From positions 372,001-436,000 of the forward strand of contig JADJSH010000001.1 in the NCBI GenBank assembly GCA_016711805.1: a stretch of DNA of 64,000 nt. Reading direction: 5' to 3'. Under the pieces are notes generated by a model. The model was given only the letters and a program-made list of their open reading frames with translations. It did not search any database and was not told the origin of the DNA. Of the stretch, positions 1 through 8,751 are shown one piece after another; within the stretch, counting starts at the first letter, position 1; every line of letters begins with the position of its first letter. The stretch comes from Bacteroidota bacterium (GTDB taxonomy: Bacteria > Bacteroidota > Bacteroidia > B-17B0 > Aurantibacillaceae). Both the position numbers and the translations under genes were made by a program.

Positions 1-1
1 A

Positions 2-931
2 GGGAGTATAACTGGATGGTTCTGGGATTTTGGAGATAACACTAATGATAATACAAATAATACAACGCATACTTATGTAAACCCAGGTACTTACACAGTT
101 TCGCATGTTGTTTATGGAAGTAATGGATGTAACGACACAATCCGAAAACCAATTGAAATTTATTTCTTACCACAAGCTCTATTTTATAATAATACGTCTT
201 GTGTAGGAAATACTACTCAGTTTGTTGACTCTTCAAAAACTGTTTCAGGATCAATTGTTTCTTGGCAATGGAATTTTGGTGACTCTCAAAGTTCATTAAT
301 TCAAAACCCTCAACATTCTTTTAGCAGTACAAATACATTTACTGTATCCCTAATAGCTACTTCATCTTTTGGATGCAAGGATACTATTAGAAAAGTTGTA
401 ACGGTTATCCCAGGTCCTGATGCCAATTTTAGTATCAATCCAAATCCAGTTGAGGCACTAGAAGTTGCAACCTTTACAGATCTTTCAACGGGGCCAAGTC
501 CTTTAGTAAATTGGTATTGGGCATTTGGAGATTCGTCAGCGGCTAATACCCAAAATCCAACGCATTCTTATAATGGCCAAGGAGATTATTCGGTAGTACT
601 CGTTGTAAAGGATATTAATGGGTGTCTTGATTCAGCAAGACAAGATATCTCGATTGTATTATTACCAGATGTTCCTACAGCATTTTCACCAAATGGCGAT
701 AGTCAAAATGATTTCTTCTTGGTTAGAGGTGGTCCATTTAAATCAATTAATGTTAGAGTATATAACAATTGGGGGCAGTTAATATTTGAAACAAATGATC
801 AGCTTCAGGGTTGGGATGGTAAATTTAAAGATATAGATCAGCCAGTGGGCGTATATGTTTGGGTAGTAGAAGTTGAAATGCTAAATGGTAAAACAGTTAA
901 AAAGACAGGTGATGTCACATTATTAAGATAA
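2..931 (+). CDS. PKD-repeat surface protein with gliding-associated C-terminal (CHU_C) domain, 5' partial
   Basis: C-terminal 309 codons of an exported surface protein whose beginning lies left of the window; the frame is open from base 2. Three PKD-type beta-sandwich repeats are marked by aromatic-x-x-FGD motifs: WFWDFGDN at base 17, WQWNFGDS at 263 and WYWAFGDS at 512. The last ~88 residues form a CHU_C domain, opening with PTAFSPNGDSQNDFF and ending KTGDVTLLR. CHU_C tails are known T9SS (type B) export signals in Bacteroidota, so the protein is expected on the cell surface or secreted, possibly as an adhesin. It ends one base before the PorP/SprF gene, implying co-transcription. The full size and N-terminal domains cannot be seen. 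Confidence 0.9.
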   Translation, partial: GSITGWFWDFGDNTNDNTNNTTHTYVNPGTYTVSHVVYGSNGCNDTIRKPIEIYFLPQALFYNNTSCVGNTTQFVDSSKTVSGSIVSWQWNFGDSQSSLIQNPQHSFSSTNTFTVSLIATSSFGCKDTIRKVVTVIPGPDANFSINPNPVEALEVATFTDLSTGPSPLVNWYWAFGDSSAANTQNPTHSYNGQGDYSVVLVVKDINGCLDSARQDISIVLLPDVPTAFSPNGDSQNDFFLVRGGPFKSINVRVYNNWGQLIFETNDQLQGWDGKFKDIDQPVGVYVWVVEVEMLNGKTVKKTGDVTLLR

Positions 932-932
932 G

Positions 933-1928
933 ATGAAAAAGAAAATATTAATATCGCATTGTATCTTGCTTTTATGGAGTTGTTCTATAAAAGCGCAGGA
1001 TTTCCATTTATCGATGTATGATGCTGGTCCGCTATTTTTAAATCCTGCATTAACAGGTGTGGTAGATGCAAACTTTAGAGTACATGCACAATATAGAAAC
1101 CAATGGCGTTCGGTTGCATTTAAACCTTACAACACAGCATTAATTAGTTTAGATGCCCCAAAAGGTAAATGGGGATATGGCGGACAAATTATTAATATGA
1201 GAGCTGGTGTTGGCAATTATAATGTATTGCAAGGGTTGTTTTCTGTATCCTATGCAGTGCCATTGGATAAAAATAAAAACCATAATTTATCTTTTGGCTT
1301 ACAAGCTGGGGCAATGCAAAAAACAATTGAAGCTGGTTTATATACATTCAATAACCAATATAACACGTCAGATGGAGGTTATTTTGATAAAAACTTAGCA
1401 TCTGGAGAAACATACAATAGACAGTCGTACATAAGAGAACAAGTAAACGCTGGTATTTTATATTTTAACGGAAAACAACAAGCGCGTTTAAATCCATTCT
1501 TGGGATACTCTGTTTTTAATTTAACTAATCCAAAAGAAACGTTCTATGGAAGTGACAATAAATTACCTCTTAGACATTATGTGCACGCGGGTGTCAGAAT
1601 AAATGTAACAGAGTTATTTTATGTTTTACCAAAAGTGTTAGTTATGATGCAAAAAAATGCTACAGAGCAACTGTATTCAATTGACATGGGTTATTTCTTT
1701 AAAGAACAAGAGTTTTATGTGCTAGCTGGATTAAATTATAGAAGTAAAGATGCAGCCGTATTTTATATAGGAGCCCGCAAAAACAATTACATTGCCAAAA
1801 TAGGATATGATGCAAATACATCATCGTTAAAAGATGTTTCAAAAACTCGTGGAGCCTTTGAAATATCTTTCACCTACACAGCTAAAAAATCAAATAAAAA
1901 AGACGTACGTCACTGTCCAAGATTATAA
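933..1928 (+). CDS. PorP/SprF family type IX secretion system membrane protein
   Basis: A 331-residue outer-membrane beta-barrel protein. An N-terminal signal peptide (hydrophobic to about residue 21, cleavage after IKAQ) is followed by the family hallmarks NPALTG and YRNQW within the first 60 residues. Alternating beta-strand-like segments run to the end. PorP/SprF proteins act with T9SS; SprF is needed for surface delivery of the partner adhesin SprB encoded beside it. Here the partner is presumably the upstream CHU_C protein, which ends one base before this ATG, and the downstream PorE-like gene starts six bases after the stop. The family is multi-copy in these genomes, so it may serve only its neighbour rather than being the core PorP. 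Confidence 0.92.
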   Translation: MKKKILISHCILLLWSCSIKAQDFHLSMYDAGPLFLNPALTGVVDANFRVHAQYRNQWRSVAFKPYNTALISLDAPKGKWGYGGQIINMRAGVGNYNVLQGLFSVSYAVPLDKNKNHNLSFGLQAGAMQKTIEAGLYTFNNQYNTSDGGYFDKNLASGETYNRQSYIREQVNAGILYFNGKQQARLNPFLGYSVFNLTNPKETFYGSDNKLPLRHYVHAGVRINVTELFYVLPKVLVMMQKNATEQLYSIDMGYFFKEQEFYVLAGLNYRSKDAAVFYIGARKNNYIAKIGYDANTSSLKDVSKTRGAFEISFTYTAKKSNKKDVRHCPRL

Positions 1929-1934
1929 AAGTTT

Positions 1935-4007
1935 ATGAGAAAATTATTATTATTAGCTACTATTCTTCTTGCAACAGTTCAGGTATTTGGCCAATCAAAA
2001 AAACTTTGGCTAAAGTATGGGGATGATGCCTTTGCGAAAAAAGACTACACTACGGCAATCGATTATTATAATAAAGTATTAAACGATACTATAGCATTAA
2101 AAGAAGCTGTGCTTCCTTATGAAGTGCAGATCGTAAATTTAAAAACAAAAGAATTCAAACAAGATTCTACAAAAAGAAGCGTAGCCAAGCCAAAAAACGA
2201 AATCACAAAAGCTGACTACGTAAACCACCAACTAGCAATTTGTTACCGCGCAAATTTTGACTACCTAAATTCAGTAAAATATTACAAAAAGGTTGTAGAT
2301 AATGGCTCGTATCCGGAAGATATGCATCAATACGCATTGGCATTATTGCAAATAAAGAAATATGATACCGCGATGTTTCTATTTGAAATATTAATGGAAA
2401 CGGCCAAAACCGATTCATTAAAGAAAGTATTTCAAAAAAGTTTAAGTTCTTGCTATTTTGCATTAGATTCGATTAGTAACAAAAGATTAATTGTTGCTCG
2501 TAAAATGGATACCACCGTATTTAACGTTGGTACATCTAATTTTGCGCCAATGTATTATGGAAGTGCTACAAAACTATTATTTACAAGTGCTAGAAAAGGT
2601 GGAGTATTATTGGATCCAGAAAAACAAGACTCACGCTATTTATGTGACTTATATTATACTGAACTAAAAGATACAGGTTGGATGAAACCAGTGAACTTTG
2701 GTAGACCAGTAAATACTGGTTTACATGAGGGTTCAAGTATTGTTTCTTCCGACAATATTATGTTTTATACAAGATGGAGCGACGCCAACAGAAATGAATC
2801 ATTTATTTATATGGCAAAAATGCAAGATGGATTGTTTTATGAAACCTATAAATTAAGTGAAACAGTTAATAAAGTTGGATATAAAACCATGCAGCCATTT
2901 GTATCATTTGATGGTACAAGACTATATTTCTCTTCAAATAAACCCGGTGGATTTGGTGGATTTGATTTATACGTATGTAACATTGATGAAAAAGGTTTAA
3001 CAGGCGAAGCTAAAAACTTAGGAAAAACAATCAATACAAGTGGTGATGAAACAACACCTTTCTTTCATGCTATTTCAAATACTTTATTCTTTAGTTCAAA
3101 CGGACATGTAGGAATTGGTGGTTTAGATGTTTTTAAAAGCTCATTAAGTCCAGAAGACTCTGTGTATACGATTCCAAAAAATTTAGGTAGCCCAATTAAC
3201 TCTAGTAAAGATGATGCTTATTTTATATTAGATAGATTACAAACCAAAGGTTATTTTGCAAGTGATAGAGAAGATTGCCCTGGTGGAAACTGTTATGATA
3301 TTTATGAATTTGAAAATGAACCTATCTTATTTGATATCAGTGGTACTGTAGAAGACTACGACACAGGAGAGCCAATTGCAAGTGCTTTAGTAACAGTGAA
3401 AGATGTGGAAGGAGAAGATGAACCTTTGTTTTTAATTACTGATGAAAAAGGCTTTTACTCGTCGCCTTTAAAAGAAAACAAACAATACTTTTTAAAAGCA
3501 CAAAAGAAAGGTTATCAGGCAAGTTCAGCAAGTGCAACTACAAAAGGCTTAACAGAAACGACTCATATTGTACAAAACTTCACCTTAAGTATTATTCCTG
3601 AAGAGGACGTGGTTATTGAAGGTATAGAATACGATTTAAATAAAGCTACATTACGTCCTAAATCATTAGAAATTTTAGATAAGATTTTTGATTATTTGCA
3701 GTTGAATGATAACTTTAGTATTGAGATTAATGCACATACCGATACTCGTGGTAGTGATAAATTAAATTTAAAATTATCACAAGCTCGTGCTCAATCTTGT
3801 GTAACATACCTACTAAGTAAAGGAATTACGAAAGAACGTTTATTGCCTACAGGTTATGGAGAAACGAAGCCATTAATTAGTGATGAAGAAATTGCAAAAA
3901 TGGTTCCGAAAAGCGAAGAGTTTGAAGCAGCTCACCAAAAAAACAGAAGAACTGCTTTCCGTGTAATTAAAGAAGGTGTTTTAATTAAGGATGTAAAGAA
4001 TAAATAA
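1935..4007 (+). CDS. PorE-like OmpA family protein (TPR, PD40 propeller, carboxypeptidase-regulatory-like, OmpA C-terminal)
   Basis: A 690-residue exported protein with a signal peptide cleaved near VFGQ (about residue 20). Domains in order: TPR-like helices (about 20-170), a PD40/WD40-like propeller (about 200-475) with repeats such as PFVSFDGTRLYFSS and GYFASDRED, a carboxypeptidase-regulatory-like domain (about 480-555, GTVEDYDTGEPIASA), and an OmpA C-terminal peptidoglycan-binding domain (about 562-690, HTDTRGSDKLNLKLSQARA). This is the architecture described for PorE, which anchors the T9SS outer-membrane ring to peptidoglycan. No lipobox is seen, unlike P. gingivalis PorE. Many Bacteroidota encode several paralogues beside PorP/SprF genes, so it could be an adhesin-specific partner. 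It is the last gene of the three-gene unit and is followed by a strong hairpin terminator. Confidence 0.88.
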   Translation: MRKLLLLATILLATVQVFGQSKKLWLKYGDDAFAKKDYTTAIDYYNKVLNDTIALKEAVLPYEVQIVNLKTKEFKQDSTKRSVAKPKNEITKADYVNHQLAICYRANFDYLNSVKYYKKVVDNGSYPEDMHQYALALLQIKKYDTAMFLFEILMETAKTDSLKKVFQKSLSSCYFALDSISNKRLIVARKMDTTVFNVGTSNFAPMYYGSATKLLFTSARKGGVLLDPEKQDSRYLCDLYYTELKDTGWMKPVNFGRPVNTGLHEGSSIVSSDNIMFYTRWSDANRNESFIYMAKMQDGLFYETYKLSETVNKVGYKTMQPFVSFDGTRLYFSSNKPGGFGGFDLYVCNIDEKGLTGEAKNLGKTINTSGDETTPFFHAISNTLFFSSNGHVGIGGLDVFKSSLSPEDSVYTIPKNLGSPINSSKDDAYFILDRLQTKGYFASDREDCPGGNCYDIYEFENEPILFDISGTVEDYDTGEPIASALVTVKDVEGEDEPLFLITDEKGFYSSPLKENKQYFLKAQKKGYQASSASATTKGLTETTHIVQNFTLSIIPEEDVVIEGIEYDLNKATLRPKSLEILDKIFDYLQLNDNFSIEINAHTDTRGSDKLNLKLSQARAQSCVTYLLSKGITKERLLPTGYGETKPLISDEEIAKMVPKSEEFEAAHQKNRRTAFRVIKEGVLIKDVKNK

Positions 4008-4023
4008 TAAATATAAGATCAAT

Positions 4024-4057
4024 AAAAAGCCCTATGCTATATAACATAGGGCTTTTT
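4024..4057. terminator. Bidirectional intrinsic terminator
   Basis: A perfect 13-bp stem AAAAAGCCCTATG (4024-4036) pairs with CATAGGGCTTTTT (4045-4057) around an 8-base loop. The stem has A-tracts and T-tracts on both sides, so it can stop transcription from the PorE-like gene (+) and from rsgA (-), which converge here. Confidence 0.9.
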
Positions 4058-4072
4058 AATTTTATTTAAAGA

Positions 4073-5008
4073 CTATCTAATCTCCCACTCTTTCCAATCC
4101 ATTTCCTCGCCATTCAAAATTCCGAGGTAACTTTGATAACGTTCTTGAGAAATTTCACCAGTTTCAACTGCTTTTAAAATGGCGCAGCCTGGTTCATTCA
4201 CATGTATGCAATTATTAAATTTACAATCGTTCATACGCGCCATCATTTCAGGAAAGTAATGTGCTACTTCCTCTTTTTTCATTTCTACTAAGCCCAATTC
4301 TTTAATACCAGGAGAATCAATAATGTTGCCTCCAAAAGATAAAGGAAATAATTCAGCAAAAGTAGTGGTGTGCATACCCTTTAAATGTGCTTCCGAAATA
4401 TCTCCGATTTTTAAATCAAGTTCAGTATCAATAGCATTTACTAAAGTGCTCTTCCCTACTCCACTGTGTCCCGAAATTAAAGTGGTTTTATCTTTTAGTA
4501 AGGTTTTAATAAATTCAATATCTGCTTTATCAAATGAAGAAACCGAATAACATTCGTAACCAATATCGGTATATAATTTCATGATATCGTTTTGCAACTC
4601 TACCATCTCTTCATCCAACACATCTTTTTTATTAAACAAAATTTTAGCAGGAATTTCATAAGCTTCGGCTGTCACCAAAAAACGATCAATAAATCCTAAA
4701 GATGTTCTTGGCGCAACCAACGTCGCTACTAAAACAGCCTGATCTAAATTACTGGCAATAATATGTGCTTGTTTAGATAAATTGATGGACTTACGAATGA
4801 TGTAATTTTTACGAGGATGAATCCCTGTAATTTGATTACTGCCATCTTTATCTCTATCAATATCTACAATATCACCTACCGCTACAGGATTGGTTGTTTT
4901 ACGGTCATCCAAACGAATTTTACCTTTCAAACGGCATTCTATTACCTCGCCGCTTTCAATGCGAACAGCATACCAACTTCCGGTAGATTTTGTAACTAAG
5001 CCTGTCAT
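4073..5008 (-). CDS. rsgA: Small ribosomal subunit biogenesis GTPase RsgA
   Basis: A 311-residue circularly permuted GTPase that acts late in 30S subunit maturation. An OB-fold N-terminus (about 1-70) is followed by GTPase motifs in permuted order: G4 NKKD (126-129), then the P-loop GHSGVGKST (180-188), then G3 DSPG (231-234). A C-terminal zinc-binding motif, C-x4-C-x-H-x5-C, sits at about 262-275 (CKFNNCIHVNEPGC). Length and motif order match RsgA/YjeQ. Transcribed alone, convergent to the T9SS module; its upstream region is the GC-rich repeat copy A. Confidence 0.96.
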   Translation of the reverse strand: MTGLVTKSTGSWYAVRIESGEVIECRLKGKIRLDDRKTTNPVAVGDIVDIDRDKDGSNQITGIHPRKNYIIRKSINLSKQAHIIASNLDQAVLVATLVAPRTSLGFIDRFLVTAEAYEIPAKILFNKKDVLDEEMVELQNDIMKLYTDIGYECYSVSSFDKADIEFIKTLLKDKTTLISGHSGVGKSTLVNAIDTELDLKIGDISEAHLKGMHTTTFAELFPLSFGGNIIDSPGIKELGLVEMKKEEVAHYFPEMMARMNDCKFNNCIHVNEPGCAILKAVETGEISQERYQSYLGILNGEEMDWKEWEIR

Positions 5009-5087
5009 GCGATAAAGATAATAAATATATTAATCTTTTGGGCGTGTGTTGGTGGGCATAGGTGGGCGTGCTTATGCTGTAGCATAT
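5009..5087. other. Intergenic stretch with fragmentary GGGCGTG repeats
   Basis: Left part of the 360-base gap between rsgA and gldA. GGGCGTG occurs at about 5040, 5064 and 5088, and there is a short palindrome ATGCTGTAGCAT near 5074-5085. It looks like debris of the same repeat family as the adjacent element. No gene is supported here. Confidence 0.5.
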
Positions 5088-5313
5088 GGGCGTGCCCCTG
5101 CGGGTCGGGCTGCCCGCTGCAATCTTTTGTTCGTACCTCACAAAAGGATTTCCGCTCGCATCCCTCACGCAACTTTACTTTGGCTATGAAACGTATGCTT
5201 CGAACAAAATGCAAGCTTGCGTGAGGGATTGAGGCTTTGTTTGAGCTCTCCTGCATTTTTCATGCAGGAAGCGAGTGCCGAAAGCCCGACCCGACGGTAG
5301 GAGGGGCACGCCC
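5088..5313 (+). repeat. GC-rich palindromic dispersed repeat, copy A
   Basis: A 226-bp element bounded by an exact 11-bp terminal inverted repeat, GGGCGTGCCCC (5088-5098) and GGGGCACGCCC (5303-5313). Inside it, 13-bp arms ATCCCTCACGCAA (5160-5172) and TTGCGTGAGGGAT (5217-5229) enclose a 44-base loop. A separate hairpin CCTGCAT-TTTTC-ATGCAGG lies at 5250-5268. It is visibly richer in GC than its neighbours. A homologous copy in the opposite orientation lies at 12280-12519. The element carries no convincing ORF and no transposase; it could be a MITE-like mobile repeat or a structured RNA. Confidence 0.8.
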
Positions 5314-5342
5314 AAATACACTAAATATTCATAAAAAAACAC

Positions 5343-5350
5343 TATTTTTG
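5343..5350 (+). promoter_or_regulatory. Candidate -7 element upstream of gldA
   Basis: TATTTTTG fits the Bacteroidota -7 consensus TAnnTTTG and lies 18 bases before the gldA start. No clear -33 TTG is seen in front of it, so this is a modest call. Confidence 0.45.
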
Positions 5351-5368
5351 AGATAACAATCTACTACT

Positions 5369-6274
5369 ATGTCCATTAAAGTAAATAATATCACTAAACT
5401 ATACGGTACACAAAAAGCGTTAAACAATATATCTTTTGAAATTGGAACTAATGAAATTGTTGGCTTTTTAGGTCCGAATGGCGCTGGAAAAAGCACCATG
5501 ATGAAAATTTTAACCTGCTATATTCCTCCCACCGAAGGTTCGGCTACAGTAAGTGGTTTTGATACAAATAGTCAAAGTATTGAAGTAAGAAAACAAATTG
5601 GTTATTTACCAGAACATAATCCTTTGTATTTGGATATGTATGTAAAAGAGTTTTTAGAATTTATTGGAGGTTTATATAAAATCAAAAACGCTAAAGAACG
5701 CGTTAAAGAAATGATTGAAGCTACTGGCCTACAAGTAGAACAAAATAAAAAAATTGGAGCTTTATCAAAAGGATATCGTCAACGTGTTGGTTTAGCGCAA
5801 GCAATGATACACGATCCTAAAGTGTTAATTATGGATGAACCAACCACTGGTTTAGATCCCAATCAATTAGAAGAAATTCGCGGCTTAATTAAAAAATTAG
5901 GAAAAGAAAAAACTGTAATGTTAAGCACACACATTATGCAAGAAGTAGAAGCTGTATGTGATAGAGTTATCATTATAAATAAAGGAGAAATTGTAGCTAA
6001 CGATACAACAGAGACACTTCAAAAAAATACGACCAAACAAGTTATTACGGTTGAATTTGATAAAGATGTTTCTGTAAACTCATTAAAATCGATACAAGGT
6101 GTGGAAGATGCAATCTTAATAGATGGCAAAACATGGAAAGTGATTTCGGATGTAGAAAATGATGTTCGTAAAGAATTATTTAACTATGCCGTTAAACACA
6201 ATTTAAGTGTGTTAACCATGAATAAAGAAGAGCAAAAATTAGAAGATGTATTTAAAGCATTGACTAAAAAATAA
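5369..6274 (+). CDS. gldA: Gliding motility-associated ABC transporter ATP-binding protein GldA
   Basis: A 301-residue ABC ATPase. Walker A GPNGAGKST is at about 35-43, the signature region LSKGYRQRVGLAQAM at about 134-148, and Walker B with the catalytic Glu in KVLIMDEPT follows, then the switch His in LSTH. The N-terminus MSIKVNNITKLYGTQKALNN and the length match GldA, the ATPase that works with GldF and GldG in flavobacterial gliding. No GldF or GldG is in the window, so the membrane partner must be encoded elsewhere; a generic export ABC ATPase is the alternative. The stop overlaps the next start (TAATG), so it is co-translated with the aldehyde dehydrogenase. Confidence 0.82.
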   Translation: MSIKVNNITKLYGTQKALNNISFEIGTNEIVGFLGPNGAGKSTMMKILTCYIPPTEGSATVSGFDTNSQSIEVRKQIGYLPEHNPLYLDMYVKEFLEFIGGLYKIKNAKERVKEMIEATGLQVEQNKKIGALSKGYRQRVGLAQAMIHDPKVLIMDEPTTGLDPNQLEEIRGLIKKLGKEKTVMLSTHIMQEVEAVCDRVIIINKGEIVANDTTETLQKNTTKQVITVEFDKDVSVNSLKSIQGVEDAILIDGKTWKVISDVENDVRKELFNYAVKHNLSVLTMNKEEQKLEDVFKALTKK

Positions 6275-7692
6275 TGCAAAAACAAAATTATAGTATCTAC
6301 TCTGCTGGTAAATTTATTACCACAAACCACGTACTTGAAATCCACAATCCTTTTAATCAATCGTTAGTAGCCACTACTTATTTAGCAGATAAATTTGTTT
6401 TGGAAGAAGCCATTATTAAAGCGTTATCTGTTAGAGCAGAATTACAAAACTTATCTTCTCAAAAAAAATATAATATCTTAAAACAAATTTCGAATGAGAT
6501 TTACGCTAACCGAAAAAAATTAGCAGAAGTTTTAAGTTTAGAAAGTGCAAAGCCATTAAAGTACGCGTTGGCTGAGATTGACCGCTCGGCATATACGTTT
6601 TCAATTGCTGCCGAAGAAAGTAGAAAAGACAGAACCGAACATTTGGCATTGGATAGAATTTTACAAACTGATAAAAGAAATGGGATTGTAGACTATTTTC
6701 CTATTGGCTTAATTGCTGGTATTGCTCCTTTTAATTTCCCGATGAATTTAGCGGTTCATAAATTAGCACCTGCCATTGCAAGTGGCTGCCCTATTATTTT
6801 AAAGCCTGCCAGTCGCACACCATTATCATGTTTAGAATTAGCGAAAATTATTGATCGGACAGAATTACCAAAAGGCTTAGTATCTATTTTACCAATGGAT
6901 AGAACAACAGGTAATTTATTAGTAACCGACGAACGCTTTAAACTATTAAGCTTTACAGGCTCTCCCGACATTGGTTGGAAAATGAAAGCGCAAAGTGGGA
7001 AGAAAAAAGTAGTCTTAGAACTTGGTGGAAATGCCGCCACCATTATTACAAAAAGTGCGGATTTAAAAGACGCTTTACCAAAATCATTAATGGGCGCTTT
7101 TGCTTATAGCGGTCAAATATGTATTCATGCGCAACGCTTTATGGTGCATTCGTCATTATACCAATCATTTGTAGATGAATTAAATGCATTAACACAAAAT
7201 TTAATTTCAGGCAATCCCTTAGAAACTGCTACCGATATATCTAACATGATTGATGAAGCAAATGCCGTACGTGTTGAAAATTGGATTAAGGAAGCTATAG
7301 AACAAGGTGCACAATTAATTTGTGGTGGAAAAAGACATGGAAGTTATGTTGAACCAACTATTTTAACTAATTGCAATCATACTATGAAAGTATATGCAGA
7401 AGAAGTATTTGGTCCTGTTATTTGTATTAACTCATTTGAAACAATTGAAGATGCAATTCATCAAGCAAACAATACAAAATTCGGTTTGCAATGTGGTGTC
7501 TTTACAAACGACAACATAGAATTAGAAAAATGCTTTAAACAAATAGAAGTAGGTGGTGTTATCCATAATAATGTTCCTACCATTCGTTACGATCAAATGC
7601 CTTATGGCGGAGTAAAAGAGAGTGGGCTTGGCAGAGAAGGAGTGAGATATGCCATACTTGATATGTTAGAACCAAAAATATTAGTAAGATAA
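6274..7692 (+). CDS. NAD(P)-dependent aldehyde dehydrogenase family protein
   Basis: A 472-residue aldehyde dehydrogenase that oxidises an aldehyde to the acid. The catalytic cysteine is in SGQICIHAQR (Cys283), the general base in LELGGN (Glu249), and the cofactor-binding segment APFNFPMNLAVHKLAPAI is at about 151-168. The length is typical of the superfamily. The substrate cannot be read from the sequence; lactaldehyde-, succinate-semialdehyde- and glyceraldehyde-type enzymes share this form. Its start overlaps the gldA stop (TAATG). The next gene is an aldo/keto reductase, so the two may handle related carbonyl substrates. Confidence 0.9.
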   Translation: MQKQNYSIYSAGKFITTNHVLEIHNPFNQSLVATTYLADKFVLEEAIIKALSVRAELQNLSSQKKYNILKQISNEIYANRKKLAEVLSLESAKPLKYALAEIDRSAYTFSIAAEESRKDRTEHLALDRILQTDKRNGIVDYFPIGLIAGIAPFNFPMNLAVHKLAPAIASGCPIILKPASRTPLSCLELAKIIDRTELPKGLVSILPMDRTTGNLLVTDERFKLLSFTGSPDIGWKMKAQSGKKKVVLELGGNAATIITKSADLKDALPKSLMGAFAYSGQICIHAQRFMVHSSLYQSFVDELNALTQNLISGNPLETATDISNMIDEANAVRVENWIKEAIEQGAQLICGGKRHGSYVEPTILTNCNHTMKVYAEEVFGPVICINSFETIEDAIHQANNTKFGLQCGVFTNDNIELEKCFKQIEVGGVIHNNVPTIRYDQMPYGGVKESGLGREGVRYAILDMLEPKILVR

Positions 7693-7709
7693 AATTTAAA
7701 AAAACTCTG

Positions 7710-7749
7710 CTTCCTTTGCGAAAATACTTCGCGAGCTTTGCGGTTAAAA
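7710..7749 (+). repeat. Short intergenic repeat (TTTGCG family) ahead of a start codon
   Basis: The spacer ahead of the aldo/keto reductase carries stacked TTTGCG-type words and ends CTTTGCGGTTAAAA (7736-7749), ten bases before the ATG. The same 14-mer occurs at 59751-59764 immediately before paaD, and a relative lies at 58450-58480 before paaC. Confidence 0.55.
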
Positions 7750-7759
7750 ACAATAAATC

Positions 7760-8746
7760 ATGGAATATAGAAGATTAGGAAAATCAGGATTACAAGTAAG
7801 TGCATTATCCTTTGGATCATGGATTACATTTGGTAAGCAAATAGAAAATAATACTGCCGATGAATTATTAACCATTGCCTACGATAATGGCATCAACTTT
7901 TTTGATAATGCGGAAATTTATGCTGCTGGAAAATCAGAAGAAGTAATGGGCAAAATATTGAAACAAAAAAATTGGGCTCGTAGTTCTTACTGTGTGAGTA
8001 GTAAAGTTTATTTTGGTTATGAAGATAAAAAACCAAATCAAACTGGTTTATCGCGTAAGCACATTATAGAAGGTTGTCACGCTGCATTAAAGCGTTTGCA
8101 AGTAGATTATATTGATTTATTCTTTTGTCACCGTCCCGATAAAAACACTCCCATTGAAGAAACCGTTTGGGCAATGAATACCTTGATACAACAAGGTAAA
8201 ATTTTGTATTGGGGAACTAGCGAATGGGCAAACGATGAAATTATGGCAGCTTTTGTATTTGCAGAACGTAATAGATTAATTGGTCCAACTATGGAACAAC
8301 CTCAATATAATATGTTTGAAAGAACAAAATTGGAAAAAGATTATTTATTATTATTTAGAGATTTTGGAATGGGAACAACTATCTGGAGTCCGTTAGCATC
8401 AGGTTTGTTATCTGGTAAATATAATAACGGCATTCCTGAAGATAACCGTTTACATATTGAAGGAATGGATTGGTTGAAAGAAAGAACACTTGGTGAAGAA
8501 TCTAAAATTGAAAAAACAAAAAAATTAGCTTTACTAGCTAACGAAATAGGAACTTCTGTAGCTAAATTATCTATTGCTTGGACCGTTAAAAATCCAAACG
8601 TGAGTACAACAATATTAGGAGCTTCAAAAAAAGAACAATTGATTGAAAATTTAAAAGCTTTAGATGTTGTTGCGTTAATCACGCCTGAAGTAACCGAAAA
8701 AATAGAATTGATTTTAAATAATAAACCAGTACAAGCTCAATTTTAA
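7760..8746 (+). CDS. Aldo/keto reductase, Kv-beta/YghZ-like (AKR6 type)
   Basis: A 328-residue TIM-barrel NAD(P)H-dependent oxidoreductase reducing carbonyl compounds. The catalytic tetrad is intact: Asp49 (FFDN), Tyr54 (AEIYAAG), Lys82 (SSKVYFG) and His124 (FFCHRPD). The opening MEYRRLGKSGLQVSALSFGS and GTSEW resemble the voltage-gated potassium channel beta-subunit group, but no channel gene is adjacent. The natural substrate is unknown; methylglyoxal-type detoxification is common in this group. The downstream CoA transferase begins five bases after the stop. Confidence 0.93.
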   Translation: MEYRRLGKSGLQVSALSFGSWITFGKQIENNTADELLTIAYDNGINFFDNAEIYAAGKSEEVMGKILKQKNWARSSYCVSSKVYFGYEDKKPNQTGLSRKHIIEGCHAALKRLQVDYIDLFFCHRPDKNTPIEETVWAMNTLIQQGKILYWGTSEWANDEIMAAFVFAERNRLIGPTMEQPQYNMFERTKLEKDYLLLFRDFGMGTTIWSPLASGLLSGKYNNGIPEDNRLHIEGMDWLKERTLGEESKIEKTKKLALLANEIGTSVAKLSIAWTVKNPNVSTTILGASKKEQLIENLKALDVVALITPEVTEKIELILNNKPVQAQF

Positions 8747-8751
8747 TTGAC

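Noticed and set aside
4956..5256. Minus-strand reading frames through the GC-rich repeat copy A
   Set aside because: They arise in the palindromic repeat, have odd composition (His/Arg/Gly-rich), no start support and no counterpart in copy B.
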